Shown one piece after another: positions 52,030 to 60,856 of a DNA stretch of 64,000 bases. The notes under the pieces were generated by a model. It was given only the letters and a program-made list of their open reading frames with translations, did no database searches and was not told the DNA's origin. This stretch comes from Candidatus Eisenbacteria bacterium (GTDB taxonomy: Bacteria; Eisenbacteria; RBG-16-71-46; JAFGJU01), in the NCBI GenBank assembly GCA_026388185.1, contig JAPLKG010000020.1:1-64000 (forward strand). The letters are read 5' to 3'. Both the position numbers and the translations under genes were made by a program. The stretch's first letter is position 1. Every line of letters begins with the position of its first letter.

Positions 52030-52869
52030 ATGGAGAACGTACTCTCCGGAGTGTCCGACTACGACATGTCTACTAACACTGAAATCGCCGTGAGTACCAC
52101 GGATCTCACTCGGAAGTTCGGCAACTTTGTGGCCGTCGACAGAGTCGGCTTCGAAGTGCACGGGGGCGAGATTTTTGGATTTCTGGGAGCCAACGGGGCG
52201 GGCAAGACGACGTTGATACGCGTTTTGTGCGGCCTGCTTCAACCTACAAGCGGGTCTGCGACCGTGGCCGGATTGGACGTTTACGGACAGAGTGAACAAA
52301 TCAAGCACAAGATCGGCTACATGAGTCAGAGATTTTCACTCTACGAGGATTTGACAGTCGAGGAGAACATCAAGTTCTACGGCGGCATATACGGACTGAG
52401 GGAAAGGCAAATCAAGGACAAGGAAGAGAAAATTCTCGCGGACGTTGGGCTTGATCCGTACGTACACAGTCTGACGGCCTCGCTGCCTCTCGGATTCAAG
52501 CAGCGGCTGGCCCTGGGTTGCGCGATGCTGCACGATCCTGCAATTTTGTTTCTGGATGAGCCGACCTCGGGCGTCGACCCAAAGGCGCGTCGCGAGTTTT
52601 GGGACATTATCCACGAGACTTCGCAGGCGGGCACCACGGTCCTGGTCACGACCCACTTCATGGAAGAAGCCGAATATTGTCACCGCATTCTCATCATGGA
52701 TGCGGGTCGCATCGTCGCCCTGGACACGCCCCGCAATCTAAAGAGCCTGTATCGGAAAGAAAGTGTGCACGACGTGTTCGTGACGCTGGTTCGAAGAGAA
52801 ATGGAAGGAAGAAAAGAGGGAATGGTAGAGGTGGAAGGACGGGGAGAAGGAAAGAGAGGGAGAGAGTGA
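52030..52869 (+). CDS. ABC transporter ATP-binding protein (second of two), degenerate signature
   Basis: The 279-aa ATPase has Walker A GANGAGKTT and Walker B ILFLDEPTSGVD. The signature reads LPLGFKQR instead of LSGGxxQ, as in the second half of YbhF. This suggests an asymmetric heterodimer with the first ATPase. The C terminus is a run of charged residues (REMEGRKEGMVEVEGRGEGK) encoded by an almost pure purine strand. An alternative start is the ATG at 52066. The stop overlaps the permease GTG. Confidence 0.92.
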   Translation: MENVLSGVSDYDMSTNTEIAVSTTDLTRKFGNFVAVDRVGFEVHGGEIFGFLGANGAGKTTLIRVLCGLLQPTSGSATVAGLDVYGQSEQIKHKIGYMSQRFSLYEDLTVEENIKFYGGIYGLRERQIKDKEEKILADVGLDPYVHSLTASLPLGFKQRLALGCAMLHDPAILFLDEPTSGVDPKARREFWDIIHETSQAGTTVLVTTHFMEEAEYCHRILIMDAGRIVALDTPRNLKSLYRKESVHDVFVTLVRREMEGRKEGMVEVEGRGEGKRGRE

Positions 52870-53981
52870 GCGGGGGAGCGGGTCGCATCCTCGCCATCGC
52901 GAGGAAGGAATTCTTTCACATCATCTATGACTTCCGCACGCTGGCCATTGTTTTCATAATGCCGGTGCTGCAATTGGTCATCTTCGGCTATGCGCTGAAC
53001 ATGGAGATCCAGCGCGTGGACATGGCGGTCATAGATTTTTCTCGCTCGACCGAGTCGCGCCATCTGGTGCAGGAGTTCAGCGGTAGCAGGTTTTTCCGTC
53101 CGTTCTATTACCAGGGGCCGGCGTCGGGGCTTGAAGATCTTTTCAAGTCGCGCAAGGCTCGCGCGGCCATCGTCATTCCAGTCGATTTCGAGACCCGGCT
53201 GCGTACCGGCACCAGCGCGCCGGTCCAGCTCCTGATCGACGCCTCGGACGCCAACGCGGCGACGCTCGTAGACATGTATTGCACCCAGGTGCTTCTCGGT
53301 TACAACGAAGGAAGGGGAGTGAAGACTCTCGCGCCGTTCGACGTCCGCAGCGCCATCCTCTTCAATCCAAACCTGAAGAGCTCGTACTTCTTTGTTCCCG
53401 GCATCATCGCCATGATTCTAGTCATGATTTCCTGCCTGCTGACGAGCATCACAATCACGAGAGAGAAAGAGACCGGAACCATGGAACAGATCCTGGTCTC
53501 TCCTGTTCTGCCTCACGAGATAATTCTCGGCAAAGTTCTGCCTTACGTGGCGCTGGCCTTTGCCGACGCTTCAGTGGTGGTGTTCATGGGTCTCGTGGTC
53601 TTTCGCGTGCCGTTCGAGGGGAGCTTCCCTCTGCTGATCGTGCTCACGACGCTCTACATTATCACGGCATTGAGTCTGGGGCTTACAATCTCGACGCGGG
53701 TCCGCACCCAGCAGGTGGCAATGATGATCGCCCAGGTGGCGACGATCCTGCCAACCATCCTGCTGTCCGGCCTGGTTTTTCCCATCGCGTCGATGCCGGC
53801 GTTGTTTAGGTATATCACGTATGTCATACCGGCTCGGTACTACCTCTTGATAGTGCGCGGCATTTTTCTCAAGGGGAGTCTACTGGTCCATCTCATTCAG
53901 CCGACGCTCTTCCTGTTTTGCATGACGCTTTTTCTATTGATCATTTCCGTGCGTAGATTCAGCATGAATCTGGAGAGGTAG
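52866..53981 (+). CDS. ABC-2 type permease (first of two)
   Basis: 371 aa from a GTG at 52866 that overlaps the upstream stop (GTGA). Longer in-frame extension upstream would run inside the ATPase gene. One N-terminal helix (ILAIARKEFFHIIYDFRTLA precedes it), a large extracytoplasmic loop of about 150 residues, and five C-terminal helices with KETGTMEQILVSP between them, the YbhR/YbhS topology. It forms the export channel with the next permease. Confidence 0.9.
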   Translation: MSGGAGRILAIARKEFFHIIYDFRTLAIVFIMPVLQLVIFGYALNMEIQRVDMAVIDFSRSTESRHLVQEFSGSRFFRPFYYQGPASGLEDLFKSRKARAAIVIPVDFETRLRTGTSAPVQLLIDASDANAATLVDMYCTQVLLGYNEGRGVKTLAPFDVRSAILFNPNLKSSYFFVPGIIAMILVMISCLLTSITITREKETGTMEQILVSPVLPHEIILGKVLPYVALAFADASVVVFMGLVVFRVPFEGSFPLLIVLTTLYIITALSLGLTISTRVRTQQVAMMIAQVATILPTILLSGLVFPIASMPALFRYITYVIPARYYLLIVRGIFLKGSLLVHLIQPTLFLFCMTLFLLIISVRRFSMNLER

Positions 53982-53982
53982 G

Positions 53983-55104
53983 ATGCGGCGCATCGCTCAG
54001 GTGATCGACAAAGAGTTCCGGCAAGTGCTTCGCGACAAGCCGATGCTGGCGATCATCTTCATCGTGCCTATCGTGCAGCTCTTCATATTGGGCTTTGCCA
54101 TAACGACGGAAGTGAAACACGTCAAGTTGCTGGTCGTTGATCTGGACCGCAGTAGCGTCAGTCGCGAAATCGTGCGAGAGTTTGCTCACACCGACAGATT
54201 CGATCTGGTCAGTTACGCAAGTGACCTCCGCGAGATACGGCAGAAGATGCGCGCCTGGCAGGTCCAGATGGCCTTGGTGATTCCGCCGCGTTTCGCCGGG
54301 CAACTGCAGCGAAATCTCAAGCCGGAGCTTCAGGTGGTAGTTGACGGAGTAGACGGTAACACCGCCGGCGTCTCGCTGGGCTACGCGCGGGGCATCCTGG
54401 CGGAGTTCGGCGCGACCTACGCGAAAGAGCACATTGGCGCAGGGCAGTCCATGCGGGTGCGCCCTGTCACGGCGGAAGAACGCATGTGGTACAATCCGGA
54501 CCTGAGCACTCAACAGTTCATGATTCCCGGAATAGTCGTGGTTCTCCTGACGATCCTCCCCATGATGCTCTCGGCCATGAGTCTGGTCAAAGAGAAGGAG
54601 ATAGGCACGCTCGAACAGCTCATGGTGACACCCTTGAAGAGACACGAGCTTCTCGCAGGGAAGTTGATACCCTTCCTGCTTCTCTCCTACGTTGAGCTCG
54701 GCATCGTCATGACCGTTGCAATTCTGTTCTTCAAGATTCCGATGAACGGGAGCTACGTGCTGCTGGCTCTTCTTGCGTTCCTGTACTTATTCACGACGCT
54801 AGGGCTTGGTATCTTTATCTCCACGGTCGGCCGCTCGCAACAGCAGGCGATGTTCATCGCGTGGTTCTTCATGGTCTTCATGATAATGCTCGGCGGCTTC
54901 TTCATTCCGATCGAGAACATGCCGTCCGCCGTTCAAAAGCTGACTTACATCAATCCCATGCGCTATTTCATTTACATAATCCGTGACATTTTCCAAAAAG
55001 GGTCGTCGCTTCGATTTCTCGTAAGAGACGTCATCCCGATGGGAGTATTCGGGCTTCTGATTTTCACGTTCAGTGTGGTAAAATTTCAGAAGCGCGTAAA
55101 GTGA
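53983..55104 (+). CDS. ABC-2 type permease (second of two)
   Basis: The 373-aa protein has the same topology as its neighbour: N-terminal helix after IAQVIDKEFRQVLRDKPML, an extracytoplasmic loop, then five helices with KEKEIGTLEQLMVTPLKR and GGFFIPIENMP. It starts 1 nt after the previous stop. Together they would be the heterodimeric membrane core of a YbhGFSR-like multidrug or lipid exporter. Confidence 0.92.
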   Translation: MRRIAQVIDKEFRQVLRDKPMLAIIFIVPIVQLFILGFAITTEVKHVKLLVVDLDRSSVSREIVREFAHTDRFDLVSYASDLREIRQKMRAWQVQMALVIPPRFAGQLQRNLKPELQVVVDGVDGNTAGVSLGYARGILAEFGATYAKEHIGAGQSMRVRPVTAEERMWYNPDLSTQQFMIPGIVVVLLTILPMMLSAMSLVKEKEIGTLEQLMVTPLKRHELLAGKLIPFLLLSYVELGIVMTVAILFFKIPMNGSYVLLALLAFLYLFTTLGLGIFISTVGRSQQQAMFIAWFFMVFMIMLGGFFIPIENMPSAVQKLTYINPMRYFIYIIRDIFQKGSSLRFLVRDVIPMGVFGLLIFTFSVVKFQKRVK

Positions 55105-55120
55105 CGATAGGAGGAGGACA

Positions 55121-55966
55121 ATGAACTTCTTTGATGTCTGGCTGTTGCCTCGGGTCTGGGTTGGAGCCGCTTTCTGCGTGGTCGGTCTTCTATTCTTGAT
55201 GAAGTCGTGGGTGAGCAGCACCGTTCGGCTGGTGTCTCTCGTCGTGACATTCTTCGCCTTTGGCGTGGTCCTGATACTGCCCCTCGGCCATTTCGCGCGG
55301 GGAATGAGCATACATCCGAGCCCCGTCTGCATTGTGACCAGACCGTTTGAGTTCCTCAACGCCGGCCGTCACGTTCCAGTAATCTTTCTATCGATACTGG
55401 CCTTTGTCGCGGTATTCACCATTCTCGGAAACAAGCTCTTCTGCGGATGGGTGTGTCCCGTCGGCGCCGCTCAAGAGATTGTCCACCGAATACCGCTGCC
55501 CAAGAGACTCAAGATCAAACTCCCTTTCGGGGTGACCAACGCGGTTCGCTTCCTTCTCTACGTCGTTTTCCTGGTTGTCGTCTTCACTGCCGGCCTGAGC
55601 ATTTACGGCTACTTCAATCCGTTTGAGTTTCTTTTCTGGGAATTTCAGCCTCTGGCACTTCCGGTTTTTCTAGCGATACTGTCTTTTCTCGCAACGCTGA
55701 TCGCGGCCTTGTTCATATTCAGGCCGTTCTGTTACCTGATTTGCCCTCTCGGTCTGGTGACGTGGATTCTTGAGCACCTGTCCGTAGTGAGGGTCAGGGT
55801 GGATAAGGAGAAGTGCACAAATTGCAATCTGTGCGTTGCACTGAGTCCGTGCCCCGCCGTTCCTTCGATATTGGAGGATCGAAAGTCGAGGCCGGACTGT
55901 CATGCTTGCGGCCGTTGCATCGAAGTCTGTCCGGAAAAGGCCCTGGCGTTCAGGGCGGGGAGGTAA
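55121..55966 (+). CDS. NapH-like membrane ferredoxin protein
   Basis: The 281-aa protein has about five membrane helices and the paired motifs CGWVCPVG (near residue 108) and FCYLICPLG (near residue 207). C-terminal ferredoxin-like cysteines follow (CTNCNLCVALSPCP and CHACGRCIEVCP), probably binding two 4Fe-4S clusters. NapH/CcoG relatives pass electrons from quinol to periplasmic or membrane reductases. GGAGGAG lies upstream and the gene follows the efflux permease by 16 nt, so it is likely co-transcribed. Electron acceptor unknown. Confidence 0.9.
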   Translation: MNFFDVWLLPRVWVGAAFCVVGLLFLMKSWVSSTVRLVSLVVTFFAFGVVLILPLGHFARGMSIHPSPVCIVTRPFEFLNAGRHVPVIFLSILAFVAVFTILGNKLFCGWVCPVGAAQEIVHRIPLPKRLKIKLPFGVTNAVRFLLYVVFLVVVFTAGLSIYGYFNPFEFLFWEFQPLALPVFLAILSFLATLIAALFIFRPFCYLICPLGLVTWILEHLSVVRVRVDKEKCTNCNLCVALSPCPAVPSILEDRKSRPDCHACGRCIEVCPEKALAFRAGR

Positions 55967-55969
55967 CCC

Positions 55970-56677
55970 ATGATGAGTGAGAAAGACGAGACTAGAGCTA
56001 CTAAGCGAAAACGCGCAGTCGATGTCCTCATAGCCATTGCCCTGCTCGGCTCTGTCTGGGGTTTCCTGGAGGTCGTCCTGGGTGGGGCCATCAAAGCAGC
56101 GGGGCTTCCTCAACGTGCGGCCATCATGACAGGTTTAGGGATGGGCGTAATGGGCATTGCGCTTGGCGCCTTCAGGAGACCGCTGATGCTCGTGGCGATT
56201 CCGATAGTCGCGGTTCTCTGTAAGCAACTGGTGGTCCCGATTCTTCACGTGTCGATTCTGTGCAAAGCAAACTCCTGCCTGGCCGTAGGGTTGGACGGCT
56301 TTGCTCTTGCTGCGGTAGCCGGGATTGCAGGCCGGAGAATGGATAAGGGCTACACTATCAAGGTCGTGTCAGCCGCGTCTGCTGCATTGTTGGTGCGAGG
56401 CACTTTCTACTTTATGGGCATGAATCTGGCGCCGTGCGCGCACCTTCTGTCATTCAACCGGGCCGGGGGGTTCGTCTCGTTCATGGCGTACAACGGTCTT
56501 GCGTGGGCGGCCTTCTCGGCGCTGCTCTTCCCGGTCGGTTACTGGATCGGGGCGCAGCTCAAGGAGCCGGTCCTGGTTCTGGGCACCAGAAGGCCCTCCC
56601 TTTACTACGTTGCTTCGGCAGTTGCGGTGATCCTCTGCTGGGGAGCAAGCGCCCTAGCCATTTCCTCCGGGCTGTAA
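55970..56677 (+). CDS. Conserved membrane protein of unknown function
   Basis: The 235-aa protein has about six hydrophobic helices, with an overall pattern like small ECF-type or core transport components. Motifs seen are GSVWGFLEVVLGG near residue 27 and CKANSCLAVG near residue 98. The charged N-terminal 18 residues are cytoplasmic. It starts 3 nt after the NapH-like gene, so the two probably work together. The two Cys in CKANSC could carry a cofactor or metal. No family recognised. Confidence 0.75.
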   Translation: MMSEKDETRATKRKRAVDVLIAIALLGSVWGFLEVVLGGAIKAAGLPQRAAIMTGLGMGVMGIALGAFRRPLMLVAIPIVAVLCKQLVVPILHVSILCKANSCLAVGLDGFALAAVAGIAGRRMDKGYTIKVVSAASAALLVRGTFYFMGMNLAPCAHLLSFNRAGGFVSFMAYNGLAWAAFSALLFPVGYWIGAQLKEPVLVLGTRRPSLYYVASAVAVILCWGASALAISSGL

Positions 56678-56770
56678 TCCTGTAAGCGAGCTGTAACCTT
56701 GCAAGCGGTGCCAGGCAGGTCATACCGACCGTTGCCTGTCCGGCAATCTGAGGCTTGACGGAGACGTAGC

Positions 56771-58075
56771 ATGGCCGAGAAAGATGTTCGCTCTCCCGAT
56801 CCGAGGTCTCTCGAAGAAGAAAACCGGCGACTGAAGCGGGCCTTGGAGGAGCTTACCATACTCAACGATCTTGCCCGCGCCATCAGCGCTTCGCTCAGCT
56901 CACAAGACATCATGAACACCATTATTCGGCGCTCTCTGCGCGCCGTCCATGCCGAGCAAGGTGTGATTACACTCGTCGGGCAACAGCCGAGAGATCCTAC
57001 CAGGACACTCGTGCGTACGATGGTGAGCTCGAGCGAGCACCAGCCTTTTCACATCAACGAGTGCCTGTTGGGATGGATGCATCTCAACAAGAAGCCCTTG
57101 CTCGTGAACGAACCGCGACAAGACGAGAGATTCAGGGGCATCGTCTGGGATGAGTCAATCAGTTCGGTCTTGTGTGTACCGCTCCTGGTCAAGTCTGAGT
57201 TGAAAGGACTTCTCACAATTTACAACAAGCGTGGAGGGGAGCGGTTTAGCGAAGAAGACCAGCGTCTGCTTGCGATCATCGCCGCTCAGTCGGCGCAGGT
57301 GGTGGAGAACGCGCGTCTGTCAGAAGAGGAGCAGGCGCTTCGTCGCATGCAGGAAGAGGTGAGACTGGCCCTGGAGATTCAGATCGGCTTGCTCCCGAAG
57401 GCCTCGCCGCAGGTTCCAGGCTATGATATTGCCGGCGTGAGTATTCCTGCACAGGTTGTCGGCGGTGACTATTTCGATTTCGTGCCGATACACGAGACCA
57501 AACTGGCCGTTTCTCTCGGCGACATTTCCGGCAAAGGGCTGCCGGCGGCGCTTTTGATGGCGAACCTTCAGGCCACGATTCGAGCACAGACTCTGTTGCG
57601 GCTCTCTCCGAAGGATTGCATGCAGCGCTCGAACTCGCTCATGTTCCAGAGCACGGATTCCCGGAAATTCGCCACTCTGTTCTATGGAGTTCTGGACGCC
57701 GAGAGGCACGAGCTTTGCTATTCGAACGCCGGACACGAGTGGCCGTTTCTTTTCGGCACAGCGAAAGACCCTGCGCGACTTGAAGTGGGAGGCATGGTTC
57801 TGAGTTGTATGGAGAACTCCCAGTACGACGAGGCCGTCGTTCCTATCAATCCGGGGGACTTGCTCGTAATCTTCTCCGATGGAGTGACGGAGGCTGCGAA
57901 TGAAAGCTGGGAGGAATTTGGCGAGCAGGGCCTTGCCGCGGTGATAAGAGAGAATTTGTCGGAGACTTCACGCGGGCTGATCGAGAAAATCGTGACCGCG
58001 GTAAAACGTCACGCAGGGAATCTACCGCAAACGGACGACATTACTCTTGTAGTAATCAGAAGAGAGAGGGCGTGA
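56771..58075 (+). CDS. GAF-domain SpoIIE-type (PPM) protein phosphatase
   Basis: The 434-aa protein has an N-terminal coiled coil (about 10-35) and a GAF sensor domain (about 38-185; HAEQGVITLV, VLCVPLLVKSELKGLLTIYN). A linker helix follows, then a PP2C/SpoIIE domain (about 235-432; VVGGDYFDFV, GDISGKGLPAAL, SDGVTEAANE) with the metal-binding Asp residues present. It is an RsbU-like regulator that would dephosphorylate an anti-sigma-factor antagonist in response to a small ligand or redox signal. No anti-sigma partner lies in the window. Confidence 0.93.
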   Translation: MAEKDVRSPDPRSLEEENRRLKRALEELTILNDLARAISASLSSQDIMNTIIRRSLRAVHAEQGVITLVGQQPRDPTRTLVRTMVSSSEHQPFHINECLLGWMHLNKKPLLVNEPRQDERFRGIVWDESISSVLCVPLLVKSELKGLLTIYNKRGGERFSEEDQRLLAIIAAQSAQVVENARLSEEEQALRRMQEEVRLALEIQIGLLPKASPQVPGYDIAGVSIPAQVVGGDYFDFVPIHETKLAVSLGDISGKGLPAALLMANLQATIRAQTLLRLSPKDCMQRSNSLMFQSTDSRKFATLFYGVLDAERHELCYSNAGHEWPFLFGTAKDPARLEVGGMVLSCMENSQYDEAVVPINPGDLLVIFSDGVTEAANESWEEFGEQGLAAVIRENLSETSRGLIEKIVTAVKRHAGNLPQTDDITLVVIRRERA

Positions 58076-58283
58076 GCCCGGGGCGATTGCGGGGAGGAAG
58101 AAGGAAGCGTACGAATGGCTCGAGAGAGCCGTCGCTGCAGGGTGGAGAGACTATCAGATGTGCCAGATCGACCCGTGGCTTGAGAATGTGCGTAACGACG
58201 AACAGTTCAAACAGGTGATGGCACAACTGAAAGGGAAAGTGGACGAGATGCGTAAACGCGTGGAAGAAATGGAAGAGGAATAA
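58071..58283 (+). pseudogene. Orphan C-terminal TPR tail
   Basis: The frame reads AYEWLERAVAAGWRDYQMCQ, then IDPWLENVRNDEQFKQVMAQ, ending VEEMEEE and TAA. This is the characteristic end of kinase- or adenylate-cyclase-type TPR proteins; compare the tail of the kinase gene at 37822. No ATG or ribosome site lies at its head, and it begins inside the phosphatase stop region. It is a remnant of a larger gene, perhaps translated by coupling. Confidence 0.65.
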
Positions 58284-58285
58284 CC

Positions 58286-59221
58286 ATGGAAGGAATGCGC
58301 AAGGCAGGCAGGGGTTTTCCGGGGCGCAGCGCACGGATTCTGGTTTTCGCGGTCGTCGTGCTGGTTCTGGCAGTCTTCGTTCTCGTCGTGGAAGGTTGCG
58401 GTAAGAAAAGCGAGAAGAAAGTCGAGACAGAAGGAACAGAGGCACGAACGCTCACGATAAAGGGGTCCGACACCATGCTGCCCTTGCTTACGGCCCTGGC
58501 GGAAGCGTATCAGAAGATACACGTGGACGCGCAAGTCTCCGTCGCGGGCGGTGGCTCAGCCCTGGGAATCGCGGCCCTGCTTGATGGTGCCACGGACCTC
58601 TGCATGTCCTCGCGCGGACTAAACGAAGAGGAAACCAAGAAGGCCGATTATCGCCAGACTGCCCCCCAGGACGTTGTGATCGCACGCGACGGCGTTGCCG
58701 TAATAGTGCACCCGCTCAACCCCGTGAGCGAGCTCACGATCAATCAACTGCGGCAGATCTTCAACGGCAAGATCAAGAACTGGACGGCAGTGGGTGGACC
58801 CGACCAGGCCATTCGCGTGATCTCACAAGACTCTGACTCCGAGACTGCCGCATTCTTCCAGGAACGTGTGCTTCAGGGGGAACACTACAAGCACGGAATC
58901 CAGCTGGCGGCGTCCAGCGCGGCGGTTGTTCAGTCCGTGAGCCGGGAACTCTGGAGCATCGGGTATGCGAGTTATGTCTTCACTCAGGGAACAGAAATGA
59001 AGATAATCGGTCTGAAGAAAGACTCTACAAGCCCTGCCGTATTGCCCGCGCCCGAAACGCTGCTTGACGGCAGTTACGCTCTGGAGCGGCCGCTCCACCT
59101 CTACGCCGGCAAGACGCTCGACAGCCTGACGCTGGACTTTCTTGAGTTTGTGCTCTCCGTCCGGGGTCAGCGAATCGTCAAGGAAAACGGGTTCGTCCCC
59201 GTGGGTCCGCGACCGGCCTAG
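58286..59221 (+). CDS. PstS-like phosphate-binding lipoprotein
   Basis: The 311-aa protein has an N-terminal helix ending LVVEGC (lipobox). A type II periplasmic binding domain follows, with the phosphate signature ITIKGSDTMLP-like segment (TIKGSDTMLPL), VAGGGSALGIAALLDGATDL and SRGLNEEE. It binds phosphate or a related anion outside the inner membrane. No pstCAB or phoU genes are nearby, so it may feed a transporter elsewhere or serve as a sensor. It follows the TPR remnant by 2 nt. Confidence 0.88.
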   Translation: MEGMRKAGRGFPGRSARILVFAVVVLVLAVFVLVVEGCGKKSEKKVETEGTEARTLTIKGSDTMLPLLTALAEAYQKIHVDAQVSVAGGGSALGIAALLDGATDLCMSSRGLNEEETKKADYRQTAPQDVVIARDGVAVIVHPLNPVSELTINQLRQIFNGKIKNWTAVGGPDQAIRVISQDSDSETAAFFQERVLQGEHYKHGIQLAASSAAVVQSVSRELWSIGYASYVFTQGTEMKIIGLKKDSTSPAVLPAPETLLDGSYALERPLHLYAGKTLDSLTLDFLEFVLSVRGQRIVKENGFVPVGPRPA

Positions 59222-59420
59222 AGTGGCGACGCCCCGATTATCCCAGCCCTCCTTTTATGTTGACCCAGGGGCTATCTAATTGTAACGTTTTCACATCTGT
59301 TCTTTCACAATCTGCCGCACCGGGCTCGCGTTGCCGGACGGCAAACATTTTGGCCCTGAGGAAGTGCTTAGCTGGCTTGCGATCTGAGCCAAACACGGTT
59401 AGCTCCGAAAGGAGGATGGG

Positions 59421-60746
59421 ATGCCCAATCGCCCTCGTCATGCCAGGCTTCTGTCACCGCTGCCTTGTCCTCTACTTCGTTTTTTGAGAACAAGGAGGGT
59501 AGTGCCGAGAGACTTTCCCCCGCGGAGTTTCTCGGCAAGAGTTCCATCCCTGCTGTTTCTTGCCTGCGTTCTTGCTGCTCTCTTCTTTCTTGTTTCCACC
59601 TCTCAGGCCCAGAGCCAGGCTGCCGTGACGCAAGCCGAGGAAGTCCCGGCTCAGGCGACCGATCTGGTTCAACCTGCGCCGCCCCCGGTTACAGACCTGA
59701 GAGCCATTGATACTCCCAGCGACGAGGGTGGTTCGATAACTGTGAGGTGGACCGAACCCGCAAACGCCGAAGAACTGGGGCTCACGTATCAAGTGCTGCG
59801 CTCCGACAAGCCCGACGGTGGGTACGCGCCGGTGGGTCAAGCTGGAGCAGGCGAGCAAGAATTCGTGGACATGGGCCTCACTGACGGGCAGGCATACTAC
59901 TATAAAGTCCGTTCAGTGCTCGGCGCGGGTGTCGCGGAGTCGGAAGCTACTCGGGCAGCCCAGGCCAAGGGCAATTGGTTCAGGTCTTACAGGCTCAACG
60001 CACTCGTGCTTCTGGTTGTTTTCTCTTCCTCGGTGCTCTACTACATCACGCGCGCTCGAAAGGCCAAACCGATATACATTAGAAAAATCGCAGGGCTTGA
60101 CGCCGTGGATGAAGCCGTGGGAAGAGCGACCGAGATGGGTAAGAAGATGTTCTACATCCCGGGCATCATGAGTGTCGACGAGATACAGACTATCGCGAGC
60201 CTGGCGATACTCGGCCACGTCGCGAAGCTCAGTGCCACGTATAACGCCGATCTGGAAGTCCCCAACAAGGATCCTCTCACCTTCGCAGCGGCCCGGGAGA
60301 CCGTGAAGGAGGCCTATCTCGAAGCAGGACGGCCCGACCTCTACCGCGAAGAGATGGTGAACTACGTCACGTATGACCAATTCGCGTACACGGCTTCGGT
60401 CACAGGGAAGATGGTCAGAGAGAGACCCGCCACAAACTTCCTCATCGGCTCATTCTACGCAGAGAGTTTGCTCCTGGCGGAGACGGGTCAATCAATCGGC
60501 GCCATCCAGATATCGGGTACTGCCGAGGTCGCACAGTTGCCGTTTTTCGTGGTGGCGTGCGACTACACCCTGATTGGCGAGGAGCTCTACGCTGCGAGCG
60601 CCTACCTTTCCAGAGAACCGATCCTTCTCGGAAGCATAAAGGGGCAGGACATAACGAAGTTCCTGTTGATCGTGGCGTTGGGACTGGGAGTCGTCCTTGA
60701 GTCCATTGGAATAAAATTCATGTCTGCTGCGTTCAGAATGAAGTGA
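59421..60746 (+). CDS. Fibronectin type III and DUF6754-like membrane protein
   Basis: The 441-aa protein starts after AAAGGAGGATGGG. A signal or anchor helix lies near residues 43-62 (LLFLACVLAALFFLVS), a fibronectin type III domain covers about 90-185 (ITVRWTEPANAEELGLTYQV), and a membrane helix lies near 195-212. A conserved cytoplasmic-type domain follows (ARKAKPIYIRKIAGLDAVDE, FYIPGIMSVDEIQTIASLAI, TNFLIGSFYAESLLLAETGQ). This matches what I recall of DUF6754. It heads a run of co-oriented genes of unknown function. Confidence 0.78.
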   Translation: MPNRPRHARLLSPLPCPLLRFLRTRRVVPRDFPPRSFSARVPSLLFLACVLAALFFLVSTSQAQSQAAVTQAEEVPAQATDLVQPAPPPVTDLRAIDTPSDEGGSITVRWTEPANAEELGLTYQVLRSDKPDGGYAPVGQAGAGEQEFVDMGLTDGQAYYYKVRSVLGAGVAESEATRAAQAKGNWFRSYRLNALVLLVVFSSSVLYYITRARKAKPIYIRKIAGLDAVDEAVGRATEMGKKMFYIPGIMSVDEIQTIASLAILGHVAKLSATYNADLEVPNKDPLTFAAARETVKEAYLEAGRPDLYREEMVNYVTYDQFAYTASVTGKMVRERPATNFLIGSFYAESLLLAETGQSIGAIQISGTAEVAQLPFFVVACDYTLIGEELYAASAYLSREPILLGSIKGQDITKFLLIVALGLGVVLESIGIKFMSAAFRMK

Positions 60747-60803
60747 TGCAAGAGTAAATACTTGTGATGAGTTCGCGGAGATGCATAGCGGAGATACCAG
60801 GCG

Positions 60804-60820
60804 CCGCCCGAACCGGGCGG
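60804..60820 (+). other. Short-loop GC hairpin between two genes of the membrane operon
   Basis: CCGCCCG-AAC-CGGGCGG is a 7-bp perfect stem with a 3-nt loop in the 110-nt gap after the DUF6754-like gene. No U-tract follows, so it is more likely a stability or attenuation element than a terminator. It resembles the short-loop hairpins near 8950 and 9015. Confidence 0.45.
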
Positions 60821-60856
60821 GCAATTGATACGTGTAGGCCATAGGGAGGTTAGTAG

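Noticed and set aside
52599-52865. N-terminal extension of the first ABC-2 permease
   Set aside because: It would lie wholly inside the ATPase gene in another frame. The GTG at 52866 overlapping the stop gives a normal N terminus.
58071-58283. A complete small TPR gene
   Set aside because: No initiator codon with a ribosome site exists, and the peptide is only the last portion of a known type of tail.
60804-60820. An operon-ending terminator after the DUF6754-like gene
   Set aside because: No U-tract follows the hairpin, and the next gene has its own ribosome site and continues the same gene series, so read-through is likely.
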